From: Cyclobacteriaceae bacterium
GTDB lineage: Bacteria > Bacteroidota > Bacteroidia > Cytophagales > Cyclobacteriaceae
NCBI GenBank assembly: GCA_023151255.1
Contig: JAKLJG010000003.1
Location: 248,001 to 312,000 of the forward strand
Length of the DNA: 64,000 nt
Direction: 5' to 3'
The notes under the pieces were generated by a model. That model was not told where the DNA came from, ran no database searches, and worked only from the letters and a program-made list of their open reading frames with translations. Below, in pieces: positions 1 to 9,361 of the stretch. Within the stretch, counting starts at the first letter, position 1. The number at the start of each line of letters is the position of its first letter. The position numbers and the translations under genes are program-made.

Positions 1-204
1 TTGCTGAATGTTCATCCACGAACCGATGAACTTACCCTGCGAGTAGAAAACCGCCAGAAGGATTGGGTGGTGATTAAAGCGCTTGAAAAGCCGTTTGTTA
101 ACGTGCTATGGATTGGTACCGGCTTGTTAATGATTGGCTTTGGCATAGCCATGGTGCGCAGGTTCCGCGAGTTCAGCAAGATGAAAGAGAAAGGTCAGGA
201 GTAA
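1..204 (+). CDS. C-terminal fragment of a membrane protein, possibly cytochrome c biogenesis (CcsA/CcmF-like)
   Basis: ORF open at window start; one TM helix then basic tail 'VRRFREFSKMKEK'; resembles the C-terminus of CcmF/CcsA-type proteins. Confidence 0.4.
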   Translation: MLNVHPRTDELTLRVENRQKDWVVIKALEKPFVNVLWIGTGLLMIGFGIAMVRRFREFSKMKEKGQE

Positions 205-228
205 ACTTCCTGATTACCTTGTGCAAAT

Positions 229-258
229 AAAAATGGGGCGCAAGCCCCATTTTTCTTA
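229..258. terminator. Bidirectional intrinsic terminator
   Basis: AAATGGGGC-GCAA-GCCCCATTT hairpin (231-252) flanked by A/T runs between convergent genes. Confidence 0.85.
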
Positions 259-268
259 TTACAGTTTT

Positions 269-1714
269 TCAATACCGTGCATGACTTCGCCCGTAAGCCA
301 GGTAAATCAGTACACCAATAACAAGCCAGACGCCACATATAATGAATGTGAGTTGATTTAGAAATGACATAACAGCTCCACAACAAATAACTCCGAGGAT
401 GGGCACAACCGGGAATAGCGGAGTTTTGAACGGTCGAGGTAGCTCAGGGCTTTTATACCGGAGTATTAATATTCCGAGACAGACAATTATAAAGGCCAAC
501 AGCGTACCGATGGAAACCAGTTCACCCAACACACTGATGGGCAGCAATCCGGAAGCTACCAGGGCAACTGTACCAGTAACAAGTGTTGAAACATGCGGAG
601 TGCCGAATTTTGAGTGGACTTTTGAGAACGGTGTAAAGAACAATCCGTCATTAGCCATGGAGTAGAAAATCCGCGTTTGCCCCATCAACATTACCAGGAT
701 CACCGAAGTTAATCCGGCAATGGCCCCGATTTTAATGAAGGGGCTAAGCCACTGCAAGCCGCTACCGGCTTTGTCGATGGCAACGGCAATCGGTGCTGCT
801 GTATTCAGTTCGCCATAAGGAGCAATGCCCGTCATAACCAGCGAAACCAAAATGTACACAATGGTGCAAATAAACAGCGAACCTAAAATTCCCCACGGCA
901 TATCCTTTTGCGGATTCTTTGCTTCTTGTGCGGCTGTTGATACGGCATCGAAGCCGATGTAGGCAAAAAAGATGACTGCCGATGCGCGTAAAATACCACT
1001 CACTCCATATTGTCCAAATGTTCCGGTGTTCTCCGGAATAAACGGCACCCAGTTGTCGGCAACAATGTATTGCCAGCCGAAAATGATAAATAAGAAGATG
1101 ACGGTGAGCTTAATAAGAACAACAATGTTGTTAAACGTGGCTGATTCTTTAATACCCCGGAATAACAACACTGTTACCAATGTTACAATAAATGCAGCCG
1201 GCAAATTGAATACGGCACCTGTTGCAATAAGATTATGATTTTCATCAAACGTATAGGGGGCATTGGCCAGTTCCGGTGGGATGTGAATACCCACGGAGTC
1301 CAGGAAGTTGACCACATAGCCCGACCAGCCGACAGCAACTGTTGAACCTGCAAACAAATATTCCAGCACCAGCGCCCAGCCGATAATCCATGCCACACCA
1401 CGACCCATGGTAGCATAGGCATAGGTGTAAGCGCTTCCGGCAATGGGTATCATCGCAGCGAACTCAGCATAACATAACCCGGCAAAGGCACAGGCCAGTG
1501 CAGAAACAATAAAAGAAAATGCTACTGCCGGACCGGCATATTGGGCGGCCGCCTGGCCGGTAAGTACAAATATGCCCGCACCAATTACGGCACCAATGCC
1601 GAGTGCAATGAGGTTAACTTTTCCGAGTGTGCGCTTTAATCCGTGTGACGATTCGCCCGAGGCTTCTTTCATCAGAACGTCCATGGGCTTTTTGGTAAAC
1701 AAAGGGTTGGCCAT
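269..1714 (-). CDS. APC family amino acid permease
   Basis: 481 aa; 'LGIGAVIGAGIFVLTGQAAAQYAGPAVAFSFI' APC superfamily signature, about 12 TM. Confidence 0.92.
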   Translation of the reverse strand: MANPLFTKKPMDVLMKEASGESSHGLKRTLGKVNLIALGIGAVIGAGIFVLTGQAAAQYAGPAVAFSFIVSALACAFAGLCYAEFAAMIPIAGSAYTYAYATMGRGVAWIIGWALVLEYLFAGSTVAVGWSGYVVNFLDSVGIHIPPELANAPYTFDENHNLIATGAVFNLPAAFIVTLVTVLLFRGIKESATFNNIVVLIKLTVIFLFIIFGWQYIVADNWVPFIPENTGTFGQYGVSGILRASAVIFFAYIGFDAVSTAAQEAKNPQKDMPWGILGSLFICTIVYILVSLVMTGIAPYGELNTAAPIAVAIDKAGSGLQWLSPFIKIGAIAGLTSVILVMLMGQTRIFYSMANDGLFFTPFSKVHSKFGTPHVSTLVTGTVALVASGLLPISVLGELVSIGTLLAFIIVCLGILILRYKSPELPRPFKTPLFPVVPILGVICCGAVMSFLNQLTFIICGVWLVIGVLIYLAYGRSHARY

Positions 1715-1807
1715 CAGATCTTCGTTTTAGGTTTGGTAATAAACCTAAAAGTAGCAAGATTCCTGAATTTGCCCGATGGCTCCTAACCCTGCATGCTGAA
1801 ACTTATT

Positions 1808-2473
1808 TTAAACGGCCGGAGGCTGGTTTTCGGGGGAGTTGTTCAAAACCGGTTGTTGTTTTTCAGCAGGGAAGGCATCAGCAGGGTCTTTGGCGTCTTC
1901 ACTATGTTTGAAGAACCGCTTCTGCATAATCAGGATGGTGACAACGCCAATGAAGATTGAAGAGTCGGCAATGTTGAACACCGGACTGAAAAATAAAAAG
2001 TGTTGCCCGCCTACAAAGGGCACCCACTCGGGCCAGAAGAATTCAAACAGCGGAAAGAACAGCATATCAATAACCTGCCCGTGAAACCACGGAGTAGGTG
2101 CATCAGCAGGGGCGTTGTTCAGCAATACGCCAAAAAAGGTGCTGTCTATAACGTTGCCCACAGCACCGCCTAATATCAGGCCCATGCACCATAAAAATCC
2201 GGGGTGGGCATTCCGTGCGGCCATCTTCCATAAGTAGTAGCCGATACCAAACATGGCGCCTATGCGGAAAATAGTCAGGGCCAGTTTGCCGAATTCATTT
2301 TCCCAACGGATGCCGAAGGCCATGCCGGGGTTGAGCAGGTAATGCAGCCGGAACCAGTCGCCAATAACGTTGATTTCTTCGTGCAACTCCATATTATTAA
2401 ACACCAGCATTTTGGAAGTCTGGTCGATGACAATCACAACAAAGGCCAGTAGAAAATATTTTTGTGCTTTCAT
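1808..2473 (-). CDS. lspA: Lipoprotein signal peptidase II with C-terminal extension
   Basis: 'VVIVIDQTSKMLV', 'GGAVGNVIDS' and 'FNIADSSIFIG' catalytic motifs; start overlaps ileS stop (TAATG). Confidence 0.93.
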   Translation of the reverse strand: MKAQKYFLLAFVVIVIDQTSKMLVFNNMELHEEINVIGDWFRLHYLLNPGMAFGIRWENEFGKLALTIFRIGAMFGIGYYLWKMAARNAHPGFLWCMGLILGGAVGNVIDSTFFGVLLNNAPADAPTPWFHGQVIDMLFFPLFEFFWPEWVPFVGGQHFLFFSPVFNIADSSIFIGVVTILIMQKRFFKHSEDAKDPADAFPAEKQQPVLNNSPENQPPAV

Positions 2474-5400
2474 TACCTGATGAGGCTGATTTTTACATTA
2501 AGTTTAAAGTCATCCATATCCACTTCTGCCGCATCCGGTATCTGATCCTTCAGTTCTAACCGAATAGCTTGGGTTTCGGTGCGGATATAATCGCTGTATT
2601 GCGTTAATGCCGAAGCGACCGTTTCACCGTTTCGCTCCACTTCAATTGTTATTTTATCGAGCACGGCAAAGCCCATGTCTTTGCGCAGGTTTTGCACGCG
2701 GTTTACGAAGTCGCGCGCAATGCCCTCACGCTTCAATTCGTCAGTAAGGGTAATGTCGAGGGCTACCGTCAGGTCGTTATCGGTGGCAACCGACCAGCCC
2801 GGAATGTCTTCGGAGGAGATCAGCACATCATCGAGCACCAAATTAAAACCCTCTTTCAACAGGGCGCCTTGCTTTTCGATTTGCTGAATGTCGGCCTGGG
2901 TAAAGGAGTTAATTACGGCCGCCACCTCTTTCATCCTCGGGCCGTACTGCCTGCCGAGTTTGGCAAAATTTGGTTTTGCTTTTTTTGTAACCAGCCCGGT
3001 GGTGTCGTCAATGTATTCGATGTGCTTGATGTTCACTTCAGCCTTTATAATTTCTTCTACGCTGCGGATGCGTTCGGCAAAACGCGGGTCGAGCACGGGT
3101 AACAGAATTTTTTGCAACGGGGTACGCACTTTTATCCTGCTGTTTTTGCGCAGCGAATGCACCAGGCTGCAGATGCGTTGCGCATAGTCCATTGAAATTT
3201 CCAGATCCATATTGCGGTGCGCCAGTTCGGGGTTAACCAGGTCAGTAAGATGAACGGATACCTGCCGCAGCGGAGTGTTGCCGGCCCTGGCCTTATCGCG
3301 GATATTGTCCGACAGGTTTTTGTAAAGCCAATCAGCGAAGAATGGCGCTATGGGTGACATGAGTTGAGCGGTAACCATCAGGCACTGATACAGGGTTTCG
3401 TAGGCCGCTTTTTTGTCTTCGGATAATTCACCGCGCAGGTTGGGTTGCCAGAAGCGTTTACGGTTTAACCGCACATACCAGTTTGATAGGTGATCGTTAA
3501 CAAACTCCTGGATGGCGCGTGCTGCGCGGGTAGGTTCATAGTCGGTATACGCTTCGGTAACTTCGGTAATCAGCGACTGCAGTTTGGAGATGATCCACTT
3601 ATCAAGATGAGTAAGTTTTTCGAACGGCACATTGTTCACCTCATCTTTTACAAAGCCGTCAATATTGGCGTAAAGGGCAAAGAAGGAGTAGGTGTTGACC
3701 AGCGTACCGAAAAACCTGCGCTGCACCTCTACAACACCATTCAGGTCGAACTTCAGGTTTTCCCAGGGTGGAGCATTTTCAACCATGTACCAGCGCACCA
3801 AATCGGGCCCGAATTGCTCGAGTGTTTCGAAGGGGTTTATAACGTTACCCAGCCGCTTCGACATTTTGTTGCCGTCTTTATCGAGCAGCAGGCCGGTGGA
3901 GATAACGTTTTTGAATGCGATGCTGTCGTAGAGCAGCACGGCAATAGCATGCAGCGTAAAAAACCAGCCGCGGGTCTGGTCAACGCCTTCCGAAATAAAA
4001 TCGGCCGGGTAGGCGCCTTTCCAGCCGTCATTGAAGGGCATCGGATCGCCCTTTTTAAGCAACTCATGATTTAATCCCCATTGAGCGTACGGCATGGCAC
4101 CCGAGTCGAACCACACATCAATCAGGTCTGGTTCGCGGTACATGGGTTTGCCCGAAGGGCTGACTAATACAATTTCATCAACATAGGGGCGGTGCAGGTC
4201 AAACACCTTCCTTAATCCACCTTTAGAGTGGGAGATTGAGGTGCCCCCTTCGAAGGAAATCGAGGGGGTGTAAACACCTGCCTTTTTTGCTTTTTCAATC
4301 TCTTCCTGAAGTTCCACTAATGAGCCGATGCACTTTTCTTCTTTGCCATCTTTTGTTCGCCAGATGGGCAATGGCGTACCCCAGTAGCGTGAGCGCGACA
4401 AATTCCAATCAACCAGGTTTTCGAGCCAGTTGCCAAAACGGCCCGTACCGGTTGATTCGGGTTTCCAGTTGATGGTTTTGTTCAGTTCGGCCATGCGCTC
4501 TTTCAATGCCGTGGTTTTGATAAACCACGAATCGAGCGGGTAGTACAGCACAGGCTTATCGGTGCGCCAGCAGTGCGGGTAGGTGTGCTCGTACTTTTCT
4601 ACTTTAAAGGCTTTGTTTTCTTCTTTCAGGATGATGGAGATGATCACATCAGTGGACTTGTAATCCGGGTGGCTCTCATCTTCATCGGTGTAATTTTTAA
4701 CGTAAAAATCGGTTTCGGTAAGGGGTTTGTGTGATTTGATTTTATATCGCTCAACGCCTTCTTTCAGTTTGCTGCCGATTTCATTTACAAATTTTCCCTT
4801 CCGGTCAACGGTGGGTACTTCGTTGCCGTTTTCATCCTTAACGGTAAGCGGAGGGATACCGTATTGTTTGGCCACGCGGAAGTCATCAGCACCAAAGGTA
4901 GGCGAAGTGTGTACCACCCCGGTACCGTCTTCGGTAGTCACAAAATCACCGGCTACTACCTTAAAGGCTTTGTCGGCATCGTACAAGGGCTGGATGTACG
5001 GCATGAGTTGTTCGTATGAAACACCGACTACTTGTTTACCGGTAAACTCCTGAACAACTTTGTACGGAATCACCTTGTCGCCCGGTTTGTAGGTTTGCAA
5101 ATCAAGGTCTTTTCCTTTTTCTGAAAAATATTTTTGTACTAAATCCTTGGCTAGTATAACGCTAACAGGCTGATGCGTGTAGGTGTTAAATGTATTTACC
5201 TGTACGTATTGAATTTTTTCGCCAACAGCCAACGCTGTATTTGAAGGCAATGTCCATGGAGTGGTGGTCCAGGCGAGAATGAACACCCCCCTCAGTCCCC
5301 CCTCAAGGGGGGTGTACAAAAACTCCGACTTCGCATCGCGTTTCACTTTAAACTGCGCGACCACCGAAGTGTCCTTCACAGTTTTATAGGTGCCAGGCAA

Positions 5401-5991
5401 ATTCAGCTCGTGCGAACTTAATCCAGTGCCGGCCGCGGGCGAGAAGGGCTGGATGGTGTACCCTTTGTACAGCAGGCCTTTTGTGTAGAACTGTTTCAGT
5501 ATCCACCACAGTGTTTCGATGTAGTTGGAATCGTAGGTGATGTACGGATCATCCAGGTCAACCCAATAGCCCATCTTCATAGTCAGGTCGTCCCACTGAT
5601 CCTTATACATCATCACCGTTTCTTTGCACTTGCGGTTGTATTCTTCAATCGAGATTTTTTTGCCGATGTCGTCTTTGGTAATGCCCAGTTGTTTTTCAAC
5701 CTGCAGTTCAACGGGCAGGCCGTGGGTATCCCATCCGCCTTTGCGTTTTACCTGGTAGCCCTGCAGGGTTTTAAACCGGCAGAAGATGTCTTTAATGGTG
5801 CGGGCCATTACGTGGTGAATGCCGGGTGTGCCGTTGGCCGAGGGGGGGCCTTCGTAAAACGTAAAAGTTGGAGCACCTTCGCGGTTAGCTACCGACTGCT
5901 CAAAGATTTTTTCGGATTTCCAGAAATTCAGGATATCGGAAGCCAGTTGGGCGTAGTTCAGGTTTGCAGGTTCCTTATAGGTTTTTGCCAT
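2473..5991 (-). CDS. ileS: Isoleucyl-tRNA synthetase
   Basis: 1172 aa; 'PPSANGTPGIHHVMARTIKDIFCRF' and KMSKR motif; 'AWTTTPWTLPSNTALAVG'. Confidence 0.97.
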   Translation of the reverse strand: MAKTYKEPANLNYAQLASDILNFWKSEKIFEQSVANREGAPTFTFYEGPPSANGTPGIHHVMARTIKDIFCRFKTLQGYQVKRKGGWDTHGLPVELQVEKQLGITKDDIGKKISIEEYNRKCKETVMMYKDQWDDLTMKMGYWVDLDDPYITYDSNYIETLWWILKQFYTKGLLYKGYTIQPFSPAAGTGLSSHELNLPGTYKTVKDTSVVAQFKVKRDAKSEFLYTPLEGGLRGVFILAWTTTPWTLPSNTALAVGEKIQYVQVNTFNTYTHQPVSVILAKDLVQKYFSEKGKDLDLQTYKPGDKVIPYKVVQEFTGKQVVGVSYEQLMPYIQPLYDADKAFKVVAGDFVTTEDGTGVVHTSPTFGADDFRVAKQYGIPPLTVKDENGNEVPTVDRKGKFVNEIGSKLKEGVERYKIKSHKPLTETDFYVKNYTDEDESHPDYKSTDVIISIILKEENKAFKVEKYEHTYPHCWRTDKPVLYYPLDSWFIKTTALKERMAELNKTINWKPESTGTGRFGNWLENLVDWNLSRSRYWGTPLPIWRTKDGKEEKCIGSLVELQEEIEKAKKAGVYTPSISFEGGTSISHSKGGLRKVFDLHRPYVDEIVLVSPSGKPMYREPDLIDVWFDSGAMPYAQWGLNHELLKKGDPMPFNDGWKGAYPADFISEGVDQTRGWFFTLHAIAVLLYDSIAFKNVISTGLLLDKDGNKMSKRLGNVINPFETLEQFGPDLVRWYMVENAPPWENLKFDLNGVVEVQRRFFGTLVNTYSFFALYANIDGFVKDEVNNVPFEKLTHLDKWIISKLQSLITEVTEAYTDYEPTRAARAIQEFVNDHLSNWYVRLNRKRFWQPNLRGELSEDKKAAYETLYQCLMVTAQLMSPIAPFFADWLYKNLSDNIRDKARAGNTPLRQVSVHLTDLVNPELAHRNMDLEISMDYAQRICSLVHSLRKNSRIKVRTPLQKILLPVLDPRFAERIRSVEEIIKAEVNIKHIEYIDDTTGLVTKKAKPNFAKLGRQYGPRMKEVAAVINSFTQADIQQIEKQGALLKEGFNLVLDDVLISSEDIPGWSVATDNDLTVALDITLTDELKREGIARDFVNRVQNLRKDMGFAVLDKITIEVERNGETVASALTQYSDYIRTETQAIRLELKDQIPDAAEVDMDDFKLNVKISLIR
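4201..4272 (-). repeat. In-frame palindromic repeat element (long form, 72 bp) inside ileS
   Basis: Encodes YTPSISFEGGTSISHSKGGLRKVF; outer imperfect inverted repeat ACACC(C)CC...GGAAGGTGT, internal CCTTCGAAGG palindrome and CCAC-N7-GTGG hairpin. Confidence 0.6.
5281..5316 (-). repeat. In-frame palindromic repeat element (short form, 36 bp) inside ileS
   Basis: Encodes YTPLEGGLRGVF; perfect 9-bp inverted repeat ACACCCCCC/GGGGGGTGT (5283-5291 / 5307-5315). Confidence 0.65.
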
Positions 5992-6077
5992 TGTTTAAAA
6001 TACCGCTACTACCGGTTGATTTTCAATAGAATAAGGCAGCAAAGATAATGACGAAATCCGAATGGCGATGCGTGTTG

Positions 6078-8495
6078 CTATTCAGCAGCCGGGTGGCGGT
6101 TGTGGATTTTTATTTTGCTCAGATCAATGGTTTCGTCTTCCTCTTCGGTATAAAAATTGGCATCGACATCATCAATCAGCAGGTGTTCTCCGGTTTTAGG
6201 TTTTGATTTATCGAACGTTAATATAAGTACAGGCAGCAGTATCAGGTTGGTTAACATGGAGATAAGCAGGGTGGTGGAGGTGAGTAGCCCCAGGGCGATG
6301 GTTCCGCCAAAGGAGGAGAAGGCGAAAATGATAAAGCCGGCAAAGAGAACCACCGAGGTGTACACCATACTCTTACCTATTTCTAAGACGGTATTGCTTA
6401 CAGCCACCGGAATAAAAAACTTCCGGGCATGTAATTCCTGCCTGTACTTGGCCAGGAAATGAATGGAGTAATCGACTGAGATGCCGAAGGTAATGCTGAA
6501 GATAAGCACGGTGCTGGGCTTTAACGGGATGTTAAAGTACCCCATCAGCCCTGCGGTAATCATCATGGGGATGATGTTGGGGATAAGGGCAATGAAAACC
6601 ATGCGGAGGTTGGCAAACAGAAGGCCCATTGTAACAGCAATGAGTGCGAAAGCAAGCAGCAGGCTTCCTTTGAGGTTTGTGATTAGAAACGAATTTCCTT
6701 TGATAAACAACGGAGTGGTACCGGTTATTTTAACCGAGATGCCGGAGTCGGCAAAGATGGTGTCTATCTGCGGCTTGATAACGCGGTTGATGAGCGAATC
6801 CATTTTATCCGATCCAACATCGGCCACCTGCAAGGAAATTCGCATTACCTGAAGTGTGGAGTCAACAAAGGATTTAAATAACCCGCTGTTATCGCTCTGA
6901 CCTTTCAGGTAAGGCAGTATAAAATTGCGTTCCCGGTTGTCGGGCAGCGAATACCTTGAGGGATTGTTGTTGTAAAATGCCTGCTTGGCCGCTTTAACAA
7001 AACTCACAATGGATACCGGTTTGGAGAGTGCCGGTTGTGCTTCCAGAAATTTTTCAAACTCGTCAATCTTTTGCAGGTTTTTAACATCAATAACGCCCCT
7101 GCGTTTGCCGGTGTCCACCACCATTTCCAGTGGCATTACCCCGCTGAAGTTTTCTTCAAAAAAGAGCAGGTCTTTTTTAACCACACTTTCTTCGGGCAGG
7201 TCGTCCACCATGTACGATACGCTGTGAATGCGCATCATGCCCACTCCGGCAAAGAATACAATTACTACGGTGGAGATTGAAATGCCCAGCCGCTGCCGGT
7301 GCACCTGCACGTCAATAAAATTAAGTGCTTTATCCAGTACTTTCAGGTCAAGGTGTTTGAGGTGTTTTTCGGATGGCGGGGGCATCCATGAGAAGAAACC
7401 GGGGATGAGAATCAAACTCACTGCAAAGGTTGCCATTACGTTAATACCGGCCACGATACCGAACTCGCGCAGCACGGTGATGTCGGCTGTAAGCAACACC
7501 AGAAAACCGATGGCGGTCGTCAGGTTGGTAAGAAAGGTGGCCATGCCGATCTTACGAATAACCCGGCTAATGGCGAGCAGTTTATTGCCATGGGCAGCAT
7601 ATTCGGCATGGTACTTATTGGTAAGGTATATAGCGTTGGGTATGCCGATCACCACAATAATAGGCGGCAACATGCCGCTGAGCAGGGTAATTTTAAAGCC
7701 GAGCAGTTCAATGGTTCCCAATACCCATACCACCACGATGCCAATAACCACCAGCGGAAAGATCATGGCGCGGACTGACCGGAAGAAGAGCAACAGGATG
7801 ATGCCCGTAACAGCCACCGAAAGACCCAGGAAGAGTTTCAGTTCGTTATTCACCTGCTGGGCGATAACGGAGCGAACAAACGGCAAGCCGGCATAATGCA
7901 ACTGTATGCCGGTGGCGCGGGTAAATTGTTCGCCCTTTTCTACAATCTCGTTGGTAAGGCCGATGCGTTTGTCGGAGTTTAACGTTTCTTTTTTAACAGA
8001 AATCAGTACGGCAATGGCCCCGTTGGTTTCGTTTACAATCTGGCCGATATAAAATTTTTGCTTTTTTGCTTCTTTCAGTAAACTATCCAGTTCGTACTGG
8101 CTGGTGATTTTGCGCTGAAAGATGTCCTGCAGAACAAACTGCTTGCGGGCCGTGTCTTTAACCATCATTTTTATCTGCGGCAACGAAATCACCTCGTTCA
8201 CTCCATCAATCCATTTAACGGCCACACAAAACTCGCGCAGCTTTTCGAACTTCCTGTATTCAAAAATGTTGCTGTCTTTAAGGCCTACGGCAATGATGTT
8301 ACCATCCTCGCCAAATTGTTTTCGGAACTCGTTAAAGAAAATCTGTTCCGGGTCGTGCGCGGGCACCGTTCCCCTGAAGTCATAACTCAGTTCGGCCTTG
8401 CGGGCATGTAACGCCATGAATACGGTAATAGCCAGAATGATCAGGCTAAGCGGCAGTTTGTATTTAATGATAAAATGGGCGAGGGCAGTCCACAT
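6078..8495 (-). CDS. RND/MMPL superfamily transporter
   Basis: 805 aa; two sets of TM bundles with large loops; 'ITFGISVDYSIHFLAKYRQE' RND signature. Confidence 0.9.
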   Translation of the reverse strand: MWTALAHFIIKYKLPLSLIILAITVFMALHARKAELSYDFRGTVPAHDPEQIFFNEFRKQFGEDGNIIAVGLKDSNIFEYRKFEKLREFCVAVKWIDGVNEVISLPQIKMMVKDTARKQFVLQDIFQRKITSQYELDSLLKEAKKQKFYIGQIVNETNGAIAVLISVKKETLNSDKRIGLTNEIVEKGEQFTRATGIQLHYAGLPFVRSVIAQQVNNELKLFLGLSVAVTGIILLLFFRSVRAMIFPLVVIGIVVVWVLGTIELLGFKITLLSGMLPPIIVVIGIPNAIYLTNKYHAEYAAHGNKLLAISRVIRKIGMATFLTNLTTAIGFLVLLTADITVLREFGIVAGINVMATFAVSLILIPGFFSWMPPPSEKHLKHLDLKVLDKALNFIDVQVHRQRLGISISTVVIVFFAGVGMMRIHSVSYMVDDLPEESVVKKDLLFFEENFSGVMPLEMVVDTGKRRGVIDVKNLQKIDEFEKFLEAQPALSKPVSIVSFVKAAKQAFYNNNPSRYSLPDNRERNFILPYLKGQSDNSGLFKSFVDSTLQVMRISLQVADVGSDKMDSLINRVIKPQIDTIFADSGISVKITGTTPLFIKGNSFLITNLKGSLLLAFALIAVTMGLLFANLRMVFIALIPNIIPMMITAGLMGYFNIPLKPSTVLIFSITFGISVDYSIHFLAKYRQELHARKFFIPVAVSNTVLEIGKSMVYTSVVLFAGFIIFAFSSFGGTIALGLLTSTTLLISMLTNLILLPVLILTFDKSKPKTGEHLLIDDVDANFYTEEEDETIDLSKIKIHNRHPAAE

Positions 8496-8542
8496 GGGGC
8501 CAATAAAAAATCAAAACTAACGATTTTTATCGGAGCTGTTTG

Positions 8543-9352
8543 CTAGTTGTTTTCAGCGGTAAGCAGCAGGGGGTCCTGATTAAGCAGTTTGGTCAATACT
8601 TCATAAAGCGGAGGCAGGGCCGTTTTAAATTCCTGCGGGCGCTCAAAAAAGTTTTCAACGGCTACCGAAAAAAATTCATGTTCGTTGGTGCAGGCATAGG
8701 GCCTGAAGAAAAGCAACTCCGGATCGGCCTCATGACAGATGCGGTACGCATATGCATCAAACTTGTTGAGCAACTCCTCATCAAAAAACTGGTACTCATC
8801 ATTGCGAATCAGGTTTTCCAGTCGCAGGGCATGAGCCAGTTCGTGCAGGCCTACGTTAATGGCATCGGTAGGATGAACCAGGTAGCCGTCTACAAAACTT
8901 TTCCATGACAGTACAATCAGGTGATAGGCAGGGTTAACTTCCCCTTTATGAAAACGTTTGGTAATGGATGAATAGTAATTATCCGGGTAGATAACGATTC
9001 CTATAAAGTGTTGCAGGTAAATCCGGGGTAAGCCGAATGTGAGTTGTACGGCACAGGCGCTGATCATCACCTTCATCTCATCGGTTACGGTATCGAATTG
9101 GCGGGGGATCCATTTTTTCGACAGGATAAAGTAAAGTAGCTTTTGTTCGAACCGGTGCCGATTTTCGGAAGAAAGTTTTTGGTAGTATGGGAAATAGTTA
9201 TTGAGAATTTGCCGGTAAGAGCCCGGAAAAGGCAACAGGGCTGACCGCACAGGCGCAGCGACCCGGCCAGCGGCCTGGTATACCTGTTCTACCTGTGTGC
9301 GATAGTGATAGACGATGAAGAAAACACCAACCAGTATGATGACGGTAATCAT
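8543..9352 (-). CDS. MtfA-like zinc-dependent peptidase (M90) with N-terminal TM helix
   Basis: 'VGLHELAHALRLEN' HExxH-like motif; 'EFFSVAVENFFERPQEFK' typical of the MtfA family. Confidence 0.82.
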   Translation of the reverse strand: MITVIILVGVFFIVYHYRTQVEQVYQAAGRVAAPVRSALLPFPGSYRQILNNYFPYYQKLSSENRHRFEQKLLYFILSKKWIPRQFDTVTDEMKVMISACAVQLTFGLPRIYLQHFIGIVIYPDNYYSSITKRFHKGEVNPAYHLIVLSWKSFVDGYLVHPTDAINVGLHELAHALRLENLIRNDEYQFFDEELLNKFDAYAYRICHEADPELLFFRPYACTNEHEFFSVAVENFFERPQEFKTALPPLYEVLTKLLNQDPLLLTAENN

Positions 9353-9361
9353 CAGGTGTAG

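Noticed and set aside
3490-4074. 194-aa plus-strand ORF
   Set aside because: Antisense to ileS, no recognisable domain; shadow ORF.
4905-4935. GTACCACCCCGGTACC palindromic-looking segment in ileS
   Set aside because: Encodes the conserved GTGVVHTSPTFG motif; palindrome is incidental to codon choice.
7228-7896. 222-aa plus-strand ORF
   Set aside because: Lies wholly antisense to the MMPL transporter; composition (Met/Thr/Ile/Pro-rich) typical of an antisense shadow ORF.
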